A stretch of 64,000 nucleotides of DNA from CAZAPG01 sp964486935 (GCA_964486935.1 CAZAPG010000014.1:1-64000), one strand, 5' to 3'; counted from the stretch's first letter, positions 17,588 to 26,931 are shown. Numbers and translations are program-made. Notes: a model not told the origin generated them from the letters alone.

Positions 17588-18163
17588 ATGACAAATGCGG
17601 AGGAGTTGTTTCATCGCTTCAGCCAGGTGGATGATGAGGCGTGCGAGGCCGAGGCTGTCGCCCTGGGGCAAAAGGGGCCGGCTGGCTTACCGGCGCTCAA
17701 GCAACTGTTGGCCGCCCCTCAAGCCGACTTGCGCTTTTGGGCTGTACGCGGGTTGTGGGCCAACGGCTCGCCAGAAGCGGTTGACCTGCTGATTGAAACG
17801 CTCAACGATGGCGAGGAGATGGCGCGCAGCGGCGCGGCCCTGGCCCTGGGCGAACTCAAGGCCGAAAGCGCGATACTGGCCCTGGCCCGCCTGTTAACCG
17901 CCGATAGTTCGGCCAGCGGCGACCACGCCGCCGACGCCCTGGCCAAGATTGGCAGCGCCGCTGCCCCGGCGTTGATTGAGGCAATGAGTCATCCGGCGGC
18001 GAGGGTGCGCCGTCGGGCAGCCAAAGCTTTGGTTCCGGTGGAGAGCAAAAAAGCTATTCCGGCGCTGTTTAAGGCGCTGGAGGATGACAGCTACATGGTG
18101 CGCCACTACGCCGAAATTGCCCTGGAGCGAATGGGCGTGGGGCAGATGGTTTATTTTAAGTAG
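17588..18163 (+). CDS. HEAT-repeat (PBS lyase-like) protein
   Basis: 191 residues made almost wholly of short helical HEAT repeats (LRFWAVRGLWANGSPEA, GAALALGELKAESAI, DHAADALAKIGSAAAP, RVRRRAAKALVPVE, MVRHYAEIALERMG), about 30 residues each. Such proteins are scaffolds or, in phycobilin systems, chromophore lyases; no pigment genes are near, so a protein-binding role is likelier. It ends 10 bp from the convergent STAND ATPase gene. Confidence 0.85.
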   Translation: MTNAEELFHRFSQVDDEACEAEAVALGQKGPAGLPALKQLLAAPQADLRFWAVRGLWANGSPEAVDLLIETLNDGEEMARSGAALALGELKAESAILALARLLTADSSASGDHAADALAKIGSAAAPALIEAMSHPAARVRRRAAKALVPVESKKAIPALFKALEDDSYMVRHYAEIALERMGVGQMVYFK

Positions 18164-18173
18164 GGTTGGCCGC

Positions 18174-20540
18174 TCAATATTGGGCCTGAACCTGTAACCG
18201 CGCTTTGAGTTGTTCCACTTCCCGCACAAAGGGGGTGCGCAGCCCGACCCGCTGGTAAATTTCAAAGGCTTGTTGGGCCAGTTCAAAGGCTTCGTCCAGG
18301 CGAATCTGGCGCTCGCGCAGCCGGGCCAGCCACACTTTGGCGTAAGCTTCCTCTTCGGGCAGTTCATTCTCTTGGGCCAGCCGCCCGCTTTTGCCCAACA
18401 GGGTTTCGGCCCGGTCAAAGTCGCCCAATTCCAAAGCCAGTTGGGCCTGGTCGCTAATGTTCGACACCAACCCTTCAACCTGGCCCAATTTTTGATTGAG
18501 CGTTTGGGCGTCAATCAGGTACCGTTCGGCCTGGGCCAGATTGCGCTGGTATACGGACAGCACCCCCAACCCGCCTTTGCAAATGGCAATCCAGCGCTCG
18601 TTGCCCGCCTGTTGAAAAATATCCAGGGCTTCAAGATACAATCGTTGCGCCTCGTCAAGATTTTTATCATACTCGCGGGCTATCTGGGCCAGATTACGCA
18701 AGGCCACCCCCTGCACCAAGGGATTATCTGCCGCGCCCAGCTTCAATCCATTCTCAAAACAGCGTCTGGCTTCTTGCGGATGCCCCTGCTGAAAATGAGT
18801 CCAGCCCACGTTATAAACCAGATGCCAGGCCGCCGCGCCGGTGTGGCTGTTGGTTTGCAGCATATCAACTGCCAGTTCGCCCCATTTTATGCGCTCCCGT
18901 TTGTAACCCCACAGGCCCAGCCAGGTGCCGGTTAAATCCAGCAGGTCCGTCAGCGCCGGTTCGTGATGTTCGTAGCACCACTCCATCACGGCCAACAGGT
19001 TATCCAGTTGGTCTCGAATGAAACGGCCCTCTTCGCTGCGGGTCAAACTGCCGATAACCTGTTGATACCCCGCCACCAGATTGCGGTAAGGCGTTTCCAG
19101 CGAGGCCCATTCCGGCGCCGGCTCCAGCAGCATAATGGCCTCGTGCACGCGGCGCTGCAAAAAAAATCGGGTTGGGGCCAAAATATCGTAGCGCGAGGCT
19201 TCGTGCTCTTTGAGCAAAAAGAGGGTGCGCAGCCGGTTTAGCGCCACGCGCAAATGCGTCCCTTCTACCCCGCTGGCCGCCGAGATGAGCGGCAGGGGGG
19301 CGGGGGTCAAAAAAATGGGCATGACGTGTAAAATCTTCTTTTCGATGGTGGTCAGTTTGCTGTAAGCCTCTTCAAGCAGGTATTCCAGCATCTCTTCCAC
19401 GCGGCCAATATCGCTGCGCACGGCCTCGTAGGGGGTGTAGCCTTCACTCATCAGCCCAATGGCAATCCGCATAGCCGAGGGAATGCCGCTGGTGGCCTCG
19501 TGAATATAGCGCAAATCCTCTGCGCCGGGCGACATGCCCCTGGCCCGGCAAACGTTGCGCATAAAGGCCAGCCCTTCGCTTACGTCCATGCCAAACAGTT
19601 TGATGACTGTTTCCAGTTCGCTGGCCCGGCCTCGCTCGCGGCTGGTTAGCAGTACGCTGGTGCTCATTGGCACCTGCTGCACAAAGTGGTAAATTTCCTG
19701 GTGCTGCTCGTCGGTTAGCACCTCGGTATTGTCGATGATGAGCAGGCAGCGGGGCAAATTGGCCAGGTTTTTTATAGCCAGCGCCTGCTTTTCCGGCAGG
19801 CTGTCGGCGGCCACTACCCGCCTGTCGCCCAGAACCTGGCCAATGGTATTGCAGATGGTTTCCAGCGAGGTGACAAAGCCTTCGCGTTCGGTGCGGGCGG
19901 CAATCCAGATGATGGCGTCAAAATAGCCTTTTTCGACGCAGCGCTGGGCCACCTCCAGGGCCAGCGTGGTTTTGCCCGCCCCCGGATAGCCCCGAATGGA
20001 AACCACCCACGGGCGACGCATTAACCCCTGAATGGCTTTTTCAACCAAATCCTGGTCTTTGGTATCAAACCGGCGCACGTACTGGTACATGGGGCGGGGC
20101 AAATTGTGCTGCACTTTGGGGGTCAACAAGCCGTTGCTGTCGGTGGCCGGCTCCTCTTCGGCCAGGGCCAGGGCCAGCGCCTCGATGGCCGAGGACATTA
20201 CCTCAAAAAAGCGGGTGCGGCCCAACCCCAGCCGGTCGGCCACCACTTTCCACGGTTCGCCCAAAATAAAGTAATCGTTTAACAGAATGTAGTTACGCCA
20301 GTCCGGGTCATCGGGGTTTTCCGGGGAGACCGGCCCCAGCGTGGCAACCGTTTCTTTGATGAGCGATTCCAGAATACCGCCAATGTAGGTGGGCGAGACC
20401 AGCTCCACCGGCTCTTGCAGCCGGTCTTGAACCACCTTCAAATCACGCAGGCGGGGCAGTTCGCCCAGGGCTTTGCGCTTGCGGCGGCGCACCAACCGAA
20501 TGGCGACATCAACCTCTTCAAAAAATCCTTCGTTCATCAT
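18174..20540 (-). CDS. STAND (NB-ARC) ATPase with N-terminal HTH and C-terminal TPR repeats
   Basis: 788 residues. N-terminal region (about 60-135) contains a helix-turn-helix-like stretch (EPWKVVADRLGLGRTRFFEVM). The NB-ARC core begins with Walker A GYPGAGKTTLALEV (about residue 180), then Walker B CLLIIDNTEV, sensor VLLTSRERG and ATSGIPSAMRIAIG. The last ~270 residues are TPR-like repeats (GLKLGAADNPLVQGVALRNLAQ, EAQRLYLEALDIFQQAGNERW). Start MMNEG was preferred because GGAGCG precedes it. Such proteins are signal-gated switches: regulators or immune sensors. No effector domain is recognisable, so a transcriptional or sensing role is inferred. Confidence 0.85.
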   Translation of the reverse strand: MMNEGFFEEVDVAIRLVRRRKRKALGELPRLRDLKVVQDRLQEPVELVSPTYIGGILESLIKETVATLGPVSPENPDDPDWRNYILLNDYFILGEPWKVVADRLGLGRTRFFEVMSSAIEALALALAEEEPATDSNGLLTPKVQHNLPRPMYQYVRRFDTKDQDLVEKAIQGLMRRPWVVSIRGYPGAGKTTLALEVAQRCVEKGYFDAIIWIAARTEREGFVTSLETICNTIGQVLGDRRVVAADSLPEKQALAIKNLANLPRCLLIIDNTEVLTDEQHQEIYHFVQQVPMSTSVLLTSRERGRASELETVIKLFGMDVSEGLAFMRNVCRARGMSPGAEDLRYIHEATSGIPSAMRIAIGLMSEGYTPYEAVRSDIGRVEEMLEYLLEEAYSKLTTIEKKILHVMPIFLTPAPLPLISAASGVEGTHLRVALNRLRTLFLLKEHEASRYDILAPTRFFLQRRVHEAIMLLEPAPEWASLETPYRNLVAGYQQVIGSLTRSEEGRFIRDQLDNLLAVMEWCYEHHEPALTDLLDLTGTWLGLWGYKRERIKWGELAVDMLQTNSHTGAAAWHLVYNVGWTHFQQGHPQEARRCFENGLKLGAADNPLVQGVALRNLAQIAREYDKNLDEAQRLYLEALDIFQQAGNERWIAICKGGLGVLSVYQRNLAQAERYLIDAQTLNQKLGQVEGLVSNISDQAQLALELGDFDRAETLLGKSGRLAQENELPEEEAYAKVWLARLRERQIRLDEAFELAQQAFEIYQRVGLRTPFVREVEQLKARLQVQAQY

Positions 20541-20769
20541 TGGCGCTCCCGATTTCAAGCGGACTCAAAGCGGACGCTTTGACGGAACCCTGGCGAGATT
20601 TAAGCAGATAGGTAAAGCATTTTCAAGCTGAAATATGGTTTATGATGAGAATACGTTTTGGGGCGGCAATGAGGAGTGAAAAACTACAGTTTCACCTGCA
20701 CTGCGCGCAGGCGCAAGTGTTCACTCCGTCACAACCCCACCAATTTTATTTACAGAGGAGGCATTATCA

Positions 20770-20991
20770 ATGTTATTTCAAAATGCAGATCAAAATGGAA
20801 GCCGCCAGCCGGAGGCTCGGGTTGCCAGGCAACGCTCAAGTTCAGATGTGTATGACCTGTCGCTTCAGGCGGAGTGGTGGTTGATGTCGCACTATTGCGC
20901 CGCCGATTTTGGGCATCGCTTTGCCTGGCCCGAAATGCGGCTGGAGACAGGTCGCCATTTTTTGAGAGAAGCCCCTGCCGCCAATTTGTAA
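20770..20991 (+). CDS. Small hypothetical protein
   Basis: 73 residues, polar, with a Trp/His-rich middle (EWWLMSHYCAADFGHRFAW). An excellent ribosome site (AGAGGAGG) 10 bases before the ATG is the main evidence that it is real. No family recognised. It ends 4 bp before the convergent DUF456 gene; the 210 bp before it holds nothing else I can name. Confidence 0.5.
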   Translation: MLFQNADQNGSRQPEARVARQRSSSDVYDLSLQAEWWLMSHYCAADFGHRFAWPEMRLETGRHFLREAPAANL

Positions 20992-20995
20992 CCGG

Positions 20996-21529
20996 TCAGG
21001 GCCAGAGGTAAACCCTGATTAAAAAGACCCCAAACATCATGCAGCCGGTGGTTATTTTGGCGGCAATGCCCGTGGCGGTACCGGCCACATAACCTTTGGT
21101 GGCGTTAACCGCCGTGCTCCAGTTGCGATGCCGCTGCCGTTCAACCAGCAAGATGCCGCCCAGGGTTCCGGCCACGCCAACCAGACAACCCACAATCGGC
21201 GTGCCGATGAAGCTGGCAACGATGCCCAAGACAAAGCCGGCAATGGTGCCGACTGTTACAGCCAGGCACGAAGCGCCGCCAATTTTGGCCCCAAATTGGC
21301 CGCCCAGCATGTCGGCAATGATGCCTAAAGTCATCAAAAAGGTGAGCAGGCCAAACGTAACCCAGCCCAATTTATCCCAGCCCAGGGTCAGGCCGTAGCC
21401 AATGGCAGCCCCCCAAATAATGATGGTTCCGGGCACGGGGGGCAAAATTGTAAATATCAACCCGACCATCATCACAAACAGGGTAACAAACAGCACAAAC
21501 CCCTGGCCAAGCAGTTCAAACTCACTCAT
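20996..21529 (-). CDS. DUF456 family membrane protein
   Basis: 177 residues, five or six hydrophobic segments rich in Gly, with the family's ILPPVPGTIIIWGAA start, ADMLGGQFGAKIGGAS, and a FIGTPIVGCLVG segment. Function unknown for the family. Its ATG overlaps the end of recX by 8 bp, so the two are translationally coupled. Confidence 0.85.
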   Translation of the reverse strand: MSEFELLGQGFVLFVTLFVMMVGLIFTILPPVPGTIIIWGAAIGYGLTLGWDKLGWVTFGLLTFLMTLGIIADMLGGQFGAKIGGASCLAVTVGTIAGFVLGIVASFIGTPIVGCLVGVAGTLGGILLVERQRHRNWSTAVNATKGYVAGTATGIAAKITTGCMMFGVFLIRVYLWP

Positions 21530-22148
21530 CTTGCAGCAACTCCCAGGCCCGCTCGACGGCCTGGCGGGCTACCTGATAACCAAATCCGCGCCGGCTCAAA
21601 AAGCCGAGCGCCTTTTTTGTGAAAGTTTCCTCATCCAGACCGCGCCACTGGCGTAGTTTTCCCTCGATGGCCCGCCAGGCCGATTCATCCTCATCCACCT
21701 GGCTTAACGCCTTTTCAATTGCCTCGTCGCGCACGCCCTTTTGCCGAAGCTCATAACGCAGAGCGCGCTCACCGCGCGGTTTGAAGCGCTCGCGCTCCTG
21801 AACCCAGGTATTGGCAAAATCGGTATCATCCAGATACCCCTCTTGCGCCAGCCGGTCAATGATTTCGGCAACAACTGTTTGCGGATATTTTTTGCCGCGC
21901 AAATAATCTTTCATCTCCGCCCGGCTGCGCGCCCGAAAGCCCAAAAAATAAATAGCGTGGTTATAGGCTTTGTTCCGTTGGTCCTGCTCTTTAAGCCGCT
22001 CAATCTCGGCATCGCTCAACTGCTGCCCCTTACGCAGGCCGGCGGCCACGGCAATGGTTACGGCCAGGGCATATTTGCCGTCGATATAAACGTTGACCCG
22101 CTCTTTGTTGCGTTTTTGCATTTCCAGGGCAGTAATCGTTCCGGCCAT
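21522..22148 (-). CDS. recX: Regulatory protein RecX
   Basis: Modulator of RecA filaments. 208 residues of tandem three-helix repeats: AYNHAIYFLGFRARSRAEMKDYL, EIIDRLAQEGYLDDTDFANTWV, GERALRYELRQKGVRDEAIEKAL and the C-terminal FTKKALGFLSRRGFGYQVARQAVE. The N-terminal ~55 residues (VNVYIDGKYALAVTIAVAAGL) match the usual beta-rich extension. recA is not in the window. Overlaps the downstream DUF456 gene by 8 bp. Confidence 0.93.
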   Translation of the reverse strand: MAGTITALEMQKRNKERVNVYIDGKYALAVTIAVAAGLRKGQQLSDAEIERLKEQDQRNKAYNHAIYFLGFRARSRAEMKDYLRGKKYPQTVVAEIIDRLAQEGYLDDTDFANTWVQERERFKPRGERALRYELRQKGVRDEAIEKALSQVDEDESAWRAIEGKLRQWRGLDEETFTKKALGFLSRRGFGYQVARQAVERAWELLQDE

Positions 22149-22276
22149 TCATTTGTCCTCAAGCAATACAATGCTACCACGACTCCATGCCGAAGGCAAT
22201 ATTTAAACAGAACATCCCCCTCGCCCTGCTAGTCAATTGGCATATTTTAGTTACAATTAAAGGCAGAGGTGCAACC

Positions 22277-22975
22277 ATGAGCCAGGAACTAATTTTAATT
22301 GTTGACGATGAGGAAAACATCATCGAACTGGGCCGGCTTTACCTTGAAAACGAAGGCTATCGGGTAGCAGCCGCTTCCGACGGCCTGGAAGCCATAAAAA
22401 AATTTGAAACGCTCAACCCCGCCCTGGTTGTGCTGGATTTGATGCTGCCTCAATTGAACGGCTGGGAAGTGTGCAAAAAAATCAGAGCCGCCAGCAACGT
22501 GCCTATTATTATGCTGACCGCCCGCACCGATGATATCGATAAAATTGTCGGCCTGGAACTGGGCGCAGACGATTATATGACCAAACCCTACAACCCCCGC
22601 GAGCTGGTCGCCAGAGTCAAAGCGGTGCTGCGGCGCGGCGGTGCGGCAGCCAAAAGCCAGGCTCAGGCCGACACGCCGGTTTTGCGCGCCGGCCCGCTCA
22701 ACCTCGACCCGGCCCGGCGCGAAGCCAGATTGGCCGACACCCTGCTGCAACTGCGCGCCAAAGAATTTGACCTGCTGCAAGTATTTATAGAAAACAAAGG
22801 GCTGGCCCTGAACCGAGAAAAGCTGCTGGATTTGGCCTGGGGTTTTGATTTTTACGGCGAAACCCGCACGGTTGATGTGCACGTGGCCCACCTGCGCGAG
22901 CGGCTGAGCAGCGATGAGCGGGTGCAAATAGAAACCGTGTGGGGCGTGGGTTATAAACTGGTGGTGGATGAATGA
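22277..22975 (+). CDS. OmpR/PhoB-family response regulator
   Basis: 232 residues. Receiver domain residues 4-118 with the acidic pair Asp10-Asp11, phospho-acceptor Asp54 (VVLDLMLPQL), Thr in MLTARTDD and Lys in MTKPYNP. Winged-helix DNA-binding domain residues ~135-230 (LQLRAKEFDLLQVFIENKGLALNREKLLDLAWG, TRTVDVHVAHLRERL). The ATG at 22277 follows AGAGGT and begins right at the receiver fold; an upstream in-frame ATG adds 30 unlikely residues. It overlaps its cognate kinase gene by 4 bp (ATGA). Confidence 0.95.
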   Translation: MSQELILIVDDEENIIELGRLYLENEGYRVAAASDGLEAIKKFETLNPALVVLDLMLPQLNGWEVCKKIRAASNVPIIMLTARTDDIDKIVGLELGADDYMTKPYNPRELVARVKAVLRRGGAAAKSQAQADTPVLRAGPLNLDPARREARLADTLLQLRAKEFDLLQVFIENKGLALNREKLLDLAWGFDFYGETRTVDVHVAHLRERLSSDERVQIETVWGVGYKLVVDE

Positions 22976-24459
22976 GTCTCAGTTGGCGCTTAATTATCTC
23001 TTATGTAGTCATTATTGTGATTACGCTGCTCCTGGCTTTTATCACACTCATTCTCATTGCCCGGCCTATTCAAAGCCGCCTCACCAGGGTTCGGCTGGCT
23101 ACGCAGGGTAATCTGGTTGCGCGTCAAATTAACAACCTCTATCGTCAAAATATTCCGCTTGAGCAAATTGTTGAGCAAATCAACCGCCGGGGCAACCAGG
23201 GCAACATTCGGCTGCTGCTGGTTGACCCGCAGGGAGTGGTGCTGGCCGATAGCGCCGAGCAGTGGTTAGGCCGGCAACTGAATTTGGTTGACAGGGAAAG
23301 CGGCAGTTTTGACGCGCCCGGCGGCGGCGCCTTTATCTACAGCGCCTCGGCGGTGGGGCCGGTCGATGCGCCGGTGGCTTACGTAGCTGCCGTGGCCAGC
23401 CGCGCGCCGGTGCTGCCCAACTTTGTCACCGAGTTGGGTTGGGGCTTTTTAGTGGCCGGGGGGGTGGCCCTGCTGGTTTCGCTGCTGTTGGGGGTCATTA
23501 TTGCCCGCTCGATTGCGCTGCCTTTGCAGCAGATAGGCCGGGCCGCCGGAGCCGTAGCCAGTGGCGATTACGCGCATCGCCTGCCGGAGAAAGGGCCGCC
23601 CGAAATAAAGCGGGTGGCCGCCAGCTTTAACCTGATGGCCGGCCAGGTGCAGGCCGGCCACCAGGCCATGCGCGATTTTGTGTCTAACGTATCGCACGAA
23701 TTGAAAACGCCGCTCACCTCCATTCAGGGTTTCTCTCAGGCCATTATGGAAGGGGCTACTCACGATGAGGCCGCCAAACGGCGGGCCGCGCAAATTATCC
23801 ATCAAGAGGCGGGCCGGATGAGCCGCCTGGTAGAAGATTTGCTCGACCTGGCCCGCCTCGACTCCGGGCAAATTGCCATGCAAAAAACTCCGCTGGACCT
23901 GGCTGAAATTTTGGTCAATACAGTCAATCAGCTTTTGCCCCAGGCCGTTAAAAAGGATATCAAAATTATCAAAATATGGGGCCAGCTTCCGGCCATTACC
24001 GGCGATGGCGACCGGCTGGCGCAGGTGTTCATCAACCTGTTGAGCAATGCCGTCAGGTATACCCCCGCTGGAGGCAAGATAACCGTGACCGGCGCTGTAG
24101 TGCAGGGTGTGCCCCGCCCCCGGCCAACGCGGGCCGGCCTGGTGCAGCCCGATGCCACAATCGCTCTTTCAGAGCGCGGCGATTTTATTGAAATCAGCGT
24201 TGCTGACAGTGGGCCGGGGATTCCGCCGGAGGATTTGGGGCGCATTTTTGAACGCTTTTATCAGGTTGATAAAAGCCGCAAACGAGACCGGGGCACCGGA
24301 TTGGGGCTGGCTATTAGCAAAGAGATTATCGAGGCGCATGGCGGCTACATTACCGCCGAAAGCAAGCCGGGCATGGGCGCCAAATTTATGGCGCTGCTGC
24401 CCGTCAGCGAGGCAGACGCAAAAACCCTCATTTCCTCACGCCGCAAAATCGGCAGGTAA
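22972..24459 (+). CDS. Membrane sensor histidine kinase
   Basis: 495 residues, partner of the preceding response regulator. Two transmembrane helices (about 8-30 and 160-185) enclose a ~130-residue extracytoplasmic sensor region; then HAMP (about 186-240), HisKA with His242 in FVSNVSHELKTPLTSIQG, and an ATPase domain with VFINLLSNAVRY (N box), VADSGPGIPPEDLG (G1), FERFYQVDKS (F box) and GTGLGLAISKEI (G2). All catalytic boxes are intact. The signal is unknown. Stop codon directly abuts that of the convergent dehydrogenase gene. Confidence 0.95.
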   Translation: MSLSWRLIISYVVIIVITLLLAFITLILIARPIQSRLTRVRLATQGNLVARQINNLYRQNIPLEQIVEQINRRGNQGNIRLLLVDPQGVVLADSAEQWLGRQLNLVDRESGSFDAPGGGAFIYSASAVGPVDAPVAYVAAVASRAPVLPNFVTELGWGFLVAGGVALLVSLLLGVIIARSIALPLQQIGRAAGAVASGDYAHRLPEKGPPEIKRVAASFNLMAGQVQAGHQAMRDFVSNVSHELKTPLTSIQGFSQAIMEGATHDEAAKRRAAQIIHQEAGRMSRLVEDLLDLARLDSGQIAMQKTPLDLAEILVNTVNQLLPQAVKKDIKIIKIWGQLPAITGDGDRLAQVFINLLSNAVRYTPAGGKITVTGAVVQGVPRPRPTRAGLVQPDATIALSERGDFIEISVADSGPGIPPEDLGRIFERFYQVDKSRKRDRGTGLGLAISKEIIEAHGGYITAESKPGMGAKFMALLPVSEADAKTLISSRRKIGR

Positions 24460-25446
24460 TTATTCAGGGTAAACTTGTGAATTGACGCAGTTGGGCAGCC
24501 GTTGGCCCTTTAAGCCGGCCAGCAGATTTTGGGCGGCCATGGTGGCCATCTTCTCGCGGGCGGGGATGCTGGCGCTGCCGATGTGTGGCAGCACGGTGGC
24601 GTTGGGCAAATCCAGCAGCGGGCTGTCTGCCGGGAGCGGCTCCGGGGTGGTGACATCCAGCCCGGCGTAGGCGATGACGCCTTCGCGCAGCGCCTCAATG
24701 AGCGCCTCCTGGTCAACTACCCCGCCGCGAGCGGTGTTGATGAGGGTGGCGGTCGGCTTCATCTGCCGCAGACGCCGGGCGTTGATGAGGTGTTGGGTTT
24801 CTGGCGTCAGCGGGCAGTGCAGGCTCACAAAATCGCTTTGGGCCAGCAGGGCGTCCAGGTCAACATATTCTGCGTCCACTTCCCCGGCTTCGGCCACCGG
24901 GTTGCGGTTGTGGTAGAGCAGCCGCACGTTGAAGCCTTGCAGCCGGCGGGCCACGGCCAGGCCAATGCGGCCCAGGCCAATAATGCCAATGGTGCTGCCG
25001 TAAACATCCGGGCCGGTGTAGCCCATCGGTTCCCAGGTTTGCCACTGGCCGGCTTTAACGGCCTCGGCGGCGCGCGCAAGCTGGCGAGCCGTGCCCAGCA
25101 GCAAGGCCAGCGTCAAATCGGCGGTGGCTTCGGTGAGCACGCCGGGCGTGTTGCCCACGGGGATGCCGCGCCGGGTGCAGGCCGGCACGTCAATATTATC
25201 ATAGCCCACGGCCATCTGGCTGACCACCCTAAGCTGCGGGCCGGCGGCGTCGAGCAGTTCATCGTCAATTTTTTCGGTGAGCAGGCAGTACAGCCCGTGG
25301 ATGCCCCGCACTTTTTGCAGCAGCACGTCTCGCGGCGGGGGCAGGTCGTCTTGCCAGATGTCGGCCTGAATTTGGGGGTCGCTTAAAATCATCTCCAATC
25401 CTTTTGGGGGTACCAGGCGGCTGATGAAAACTCTTTGGGTGGTCAT
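24460..25446 (-). CDS. D-2-hydroxyacid dehydrogenase (glyoxylate/hydroxypyruvate reductase type)
   Basis: 328-residue NAD(P)-dependent enzyme reducing 2-ketoacids such as glyoxylate or hydroxypyruvate. Rossmann motif GIIGLGRIGLAVARRL, substrate/catalytic Arg in NTARGGVVDQEAL, Glu in LDVTTPEPLP, and His in VLPHIGSASIPAREKM; N-terminal catalytic part has SQMAVGYDNIDVPAC. The pattern is closest to GyaR/GhrB glyoxylate reductases. It follows a GT4 gene by 41 bp on the same strand; a nearby glucosylglycerate-type phosphorylase would release glycerate, which this enzyme could oxidise or make. That link is inference. Confidence 0.9.
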   Translation of the reverse strand: MTTQRVFISRLVPPKGLEMILSDPQIQADIWQDDLPPPRDVLLQKVRGIHGLYCLLTEKIDDELLDAAGPQLRVVSQMAVGYDNIDVPACTRRGIPVGNTPGVLTEATADLTLALLLGTARQLARAAEAVKAGQWQTWEPMGYTGPDVYGSTIGIIGLGRIGLAVARRLQGFNVRLLYHNRNPVAEAGEVDAEYVDLDALLAQSDFVSLHCPLTPETQHLINARRLRQMKPTATLINTARGGVVDQEALIEALREGVIAYAGLDVTTPEPLPADSPLLDLPNATVLPHIGSASIPAREKMATMAAQNLLAGLKGQRLPNCVNSQVYPE

Positions 25447-25487
25447 TGGGTCATCCTTTCTGATTTGAAATTAAGCCTACTACCGGA

Positions 25488-26738
25488 TTACCTGAAATTT
25501 GTCAGCACTTGCTTGAGTTTTTTCTCCAGCACCTCGTAAGAGAAATGCTCTTGGGCCAGGGCGTAATTCTTGTCGGTCATCGCCTTAACGCGCTCCGGGT
25601 TGTTGAGCAGCTCTTTGGTTTTGGCTACGGCATCGTCATCAACAAAGCCGTCCAGCTCGATAAATTCAAAACCCAGCGGGCCGATATCGGCGTTGTAAAC
25701 CGGATAACGGTTAACCACGGTGAGCCGCTTAAAATAGATAGCTTCGAGCAGTGCGTTGCCAAAGCCCTCGTAGGTGCTGGGGTAAGTTACCAAATCGGCG
25801 TGGGGGTAAGCGTCCCAGAGCGAGTAGATTTTGTGGTGGTTGGTTTTGGCTCGCTCGGCGCCAATGAGATGGTCAATCAGCTTCAAGTCAACTTTCATCA
25901 TACCGGCTTCGCGTTTGAGCCAGTGCCAGTATTCCACCCCTTCATCGTGAGCCGGATGGGTGATGAACAGGTGCTTGTTGGGCATATCCAGCCGGTGCAC
26001 CAGCGAAAGAGCCAGCTCGATGCCTTTGCGCTGAATAACGCGGGTGGGTTGCAAAATAAACAGGTCTTTATCGGTCAGGCCCAGCGTTTCTCTAAAATCA
26101 GCGCTGTAATGGTCGATAGGCGGGGGCGGAGTGGTAAAATCATGCACGTTGGGAATTACGTAAGAGTCGATGCCGCGCCTGGCTTTGAGGCGGCGCTGCG
26201 CAATGGTATTGATGGCGACGTGTTGAATAGTAGGCAACTTGGCCGGAAAGGCCGTATCCAGCAGGTCTAAAATGGCGTTGCTCTGGTAACGCTGCCGCTC
26301 CCAGTAAAAATCGTGGTGGTGGGCAATGGTATTAATGCCCAGTTCGGCAATCAGACCGGTCAGGGTAATGCCCAGCGGCAGGTTCATGGGGATGGTCAGC
26401 GCGTTTTCCACTACAATCAAATCAAGGCGATTGGAGCGGATAAATTTTCGCAGCGGCGCGCGGATTTCATCGGCTGTGGCGTAAATTTCATCGACCAGCT
26501 TGACGCTGTCCACTTTTCGGTGGTCACCATCAAACGCTTTGTGGCTAAATTGAATGATGGACTGGTGGTCAAAATGCAACTGGGGGATAAGCGCCCCCCC
26601 GGCGGCATAGCCTCCTAACTCGCCGGCGCAATAAAAAGGTTCGTGCCCCAAACGTTTAAGCACAGTGGCCCATTTTTCTACTTCTAAAGAGACGCCATCG
26701 GTGCCATTTAAACGGGTTGAGATAAAGCCTATTCGCAT
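25488..26738 (-). CDS. GT4-family glycosyltransferase
   Basis: 416-residue cytoplasmic GT-B enzyme. N-terminal Rossmann half begins MRIGFISTRLNGTDGVSLEVEKWATVLKRLGH; the C-terminal half has LILQPTRVIQRKGIELAL-like donor-site text and the E-x7-E region YPSTYEGFGNALLEAIYFKR. Acceptor and donor are not predictable by motif. It is transcribed away from the LacI regulator, with a CCAAAATTTGG half-match to the LacI operator at 26806-26816 in its leader. Ribosome site AAGGAG. Probably co-transcribed with the dehydrogenase downstream. Confidence 0.88.
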   Translation of the reverse strand: MRIGFISTRLNGTDGVSLEVEKWATVLKRLGHEPFYCAGELGGYAAGGALIPQLHFDHQSIIQFSHKAFDGDHRKVDSVKLVDEIYATADEIRAPLRKFIRSNRLDLIVVENALTIPMNLPLGITLTGLIAELGINTIAHHHDFYWERQRYQSNAILDLLDTAFPAKLPTIQHVAINTIAQRRLKARRGIDSYVIPNVHDFTTPPPPIDHYSADFRETLGLTDKDLFILQPTRVIQRKGIELALSLVHRLDMPNKHLFITHPAHDEGVEYWHWLKREAGMMKVDLKLIDHLIGAERAKTNHHKIYSLWDAYPHADLVTYPSTYEGFGNALLEAIYFKRLTVVNRYPVYNADIGPLGFEFIELDGFVDDDAVAKTKELLNNPERVKAMTDKNYALAQEHFSYEVLEKKLKQVLTNFR

Positions 26739-26850
26739 TGCTTTTCTCCTTTATTGCTAACAATCGCAGCCAGATGTTGCAGGCCGGGCTTGAATCAAAT
26801 ATACGCCAAAATTTGGTTTATAACAATTTTACAATCACCGGCTTATCTGT

Positions 26851-26879
26851 TTGACACCCAAAACGTTTTGGATTATACT
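26851..26879 (+). promoter_or_regulatory. Consensus promoter of the lacI-type gene with operator in the spacer
   Basis: TTGACA (26851-26856), 17-bp spacer, TATACT (26874-26879). The spacer contains the first LacI-type operator, so regulator binding would block RNA polymerase. Confidence 0.8.
26858..26871. promoter_or_regulatory. LacI-family operator 1
   Basis: CCAAAACGTTTTGG, a perfect 14-bp palindrome with the central CG typical of LacI/GalR-family sites, inside the promoter spacer. Confidence 0.8.
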
Positions 26880-26889
26880 TTGATTGCTT

Positions 26890-26903
26890 CCAAAACGTTT
26901 TGG
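26890..26903. promoter_or_regulatory. LacI-family operator 2
   Basis: Second identical CCAAAACGTTTTGG, centred 32 bp from the first (about three helical turns) and just downstream of the predicted transcription start. The pair suits cooperative binding of dimers on one face of the helix. Confidence 0.8.
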
Positions 26904-26931
26904 AACACCTCAATCAAAGGTGATTGCAATC

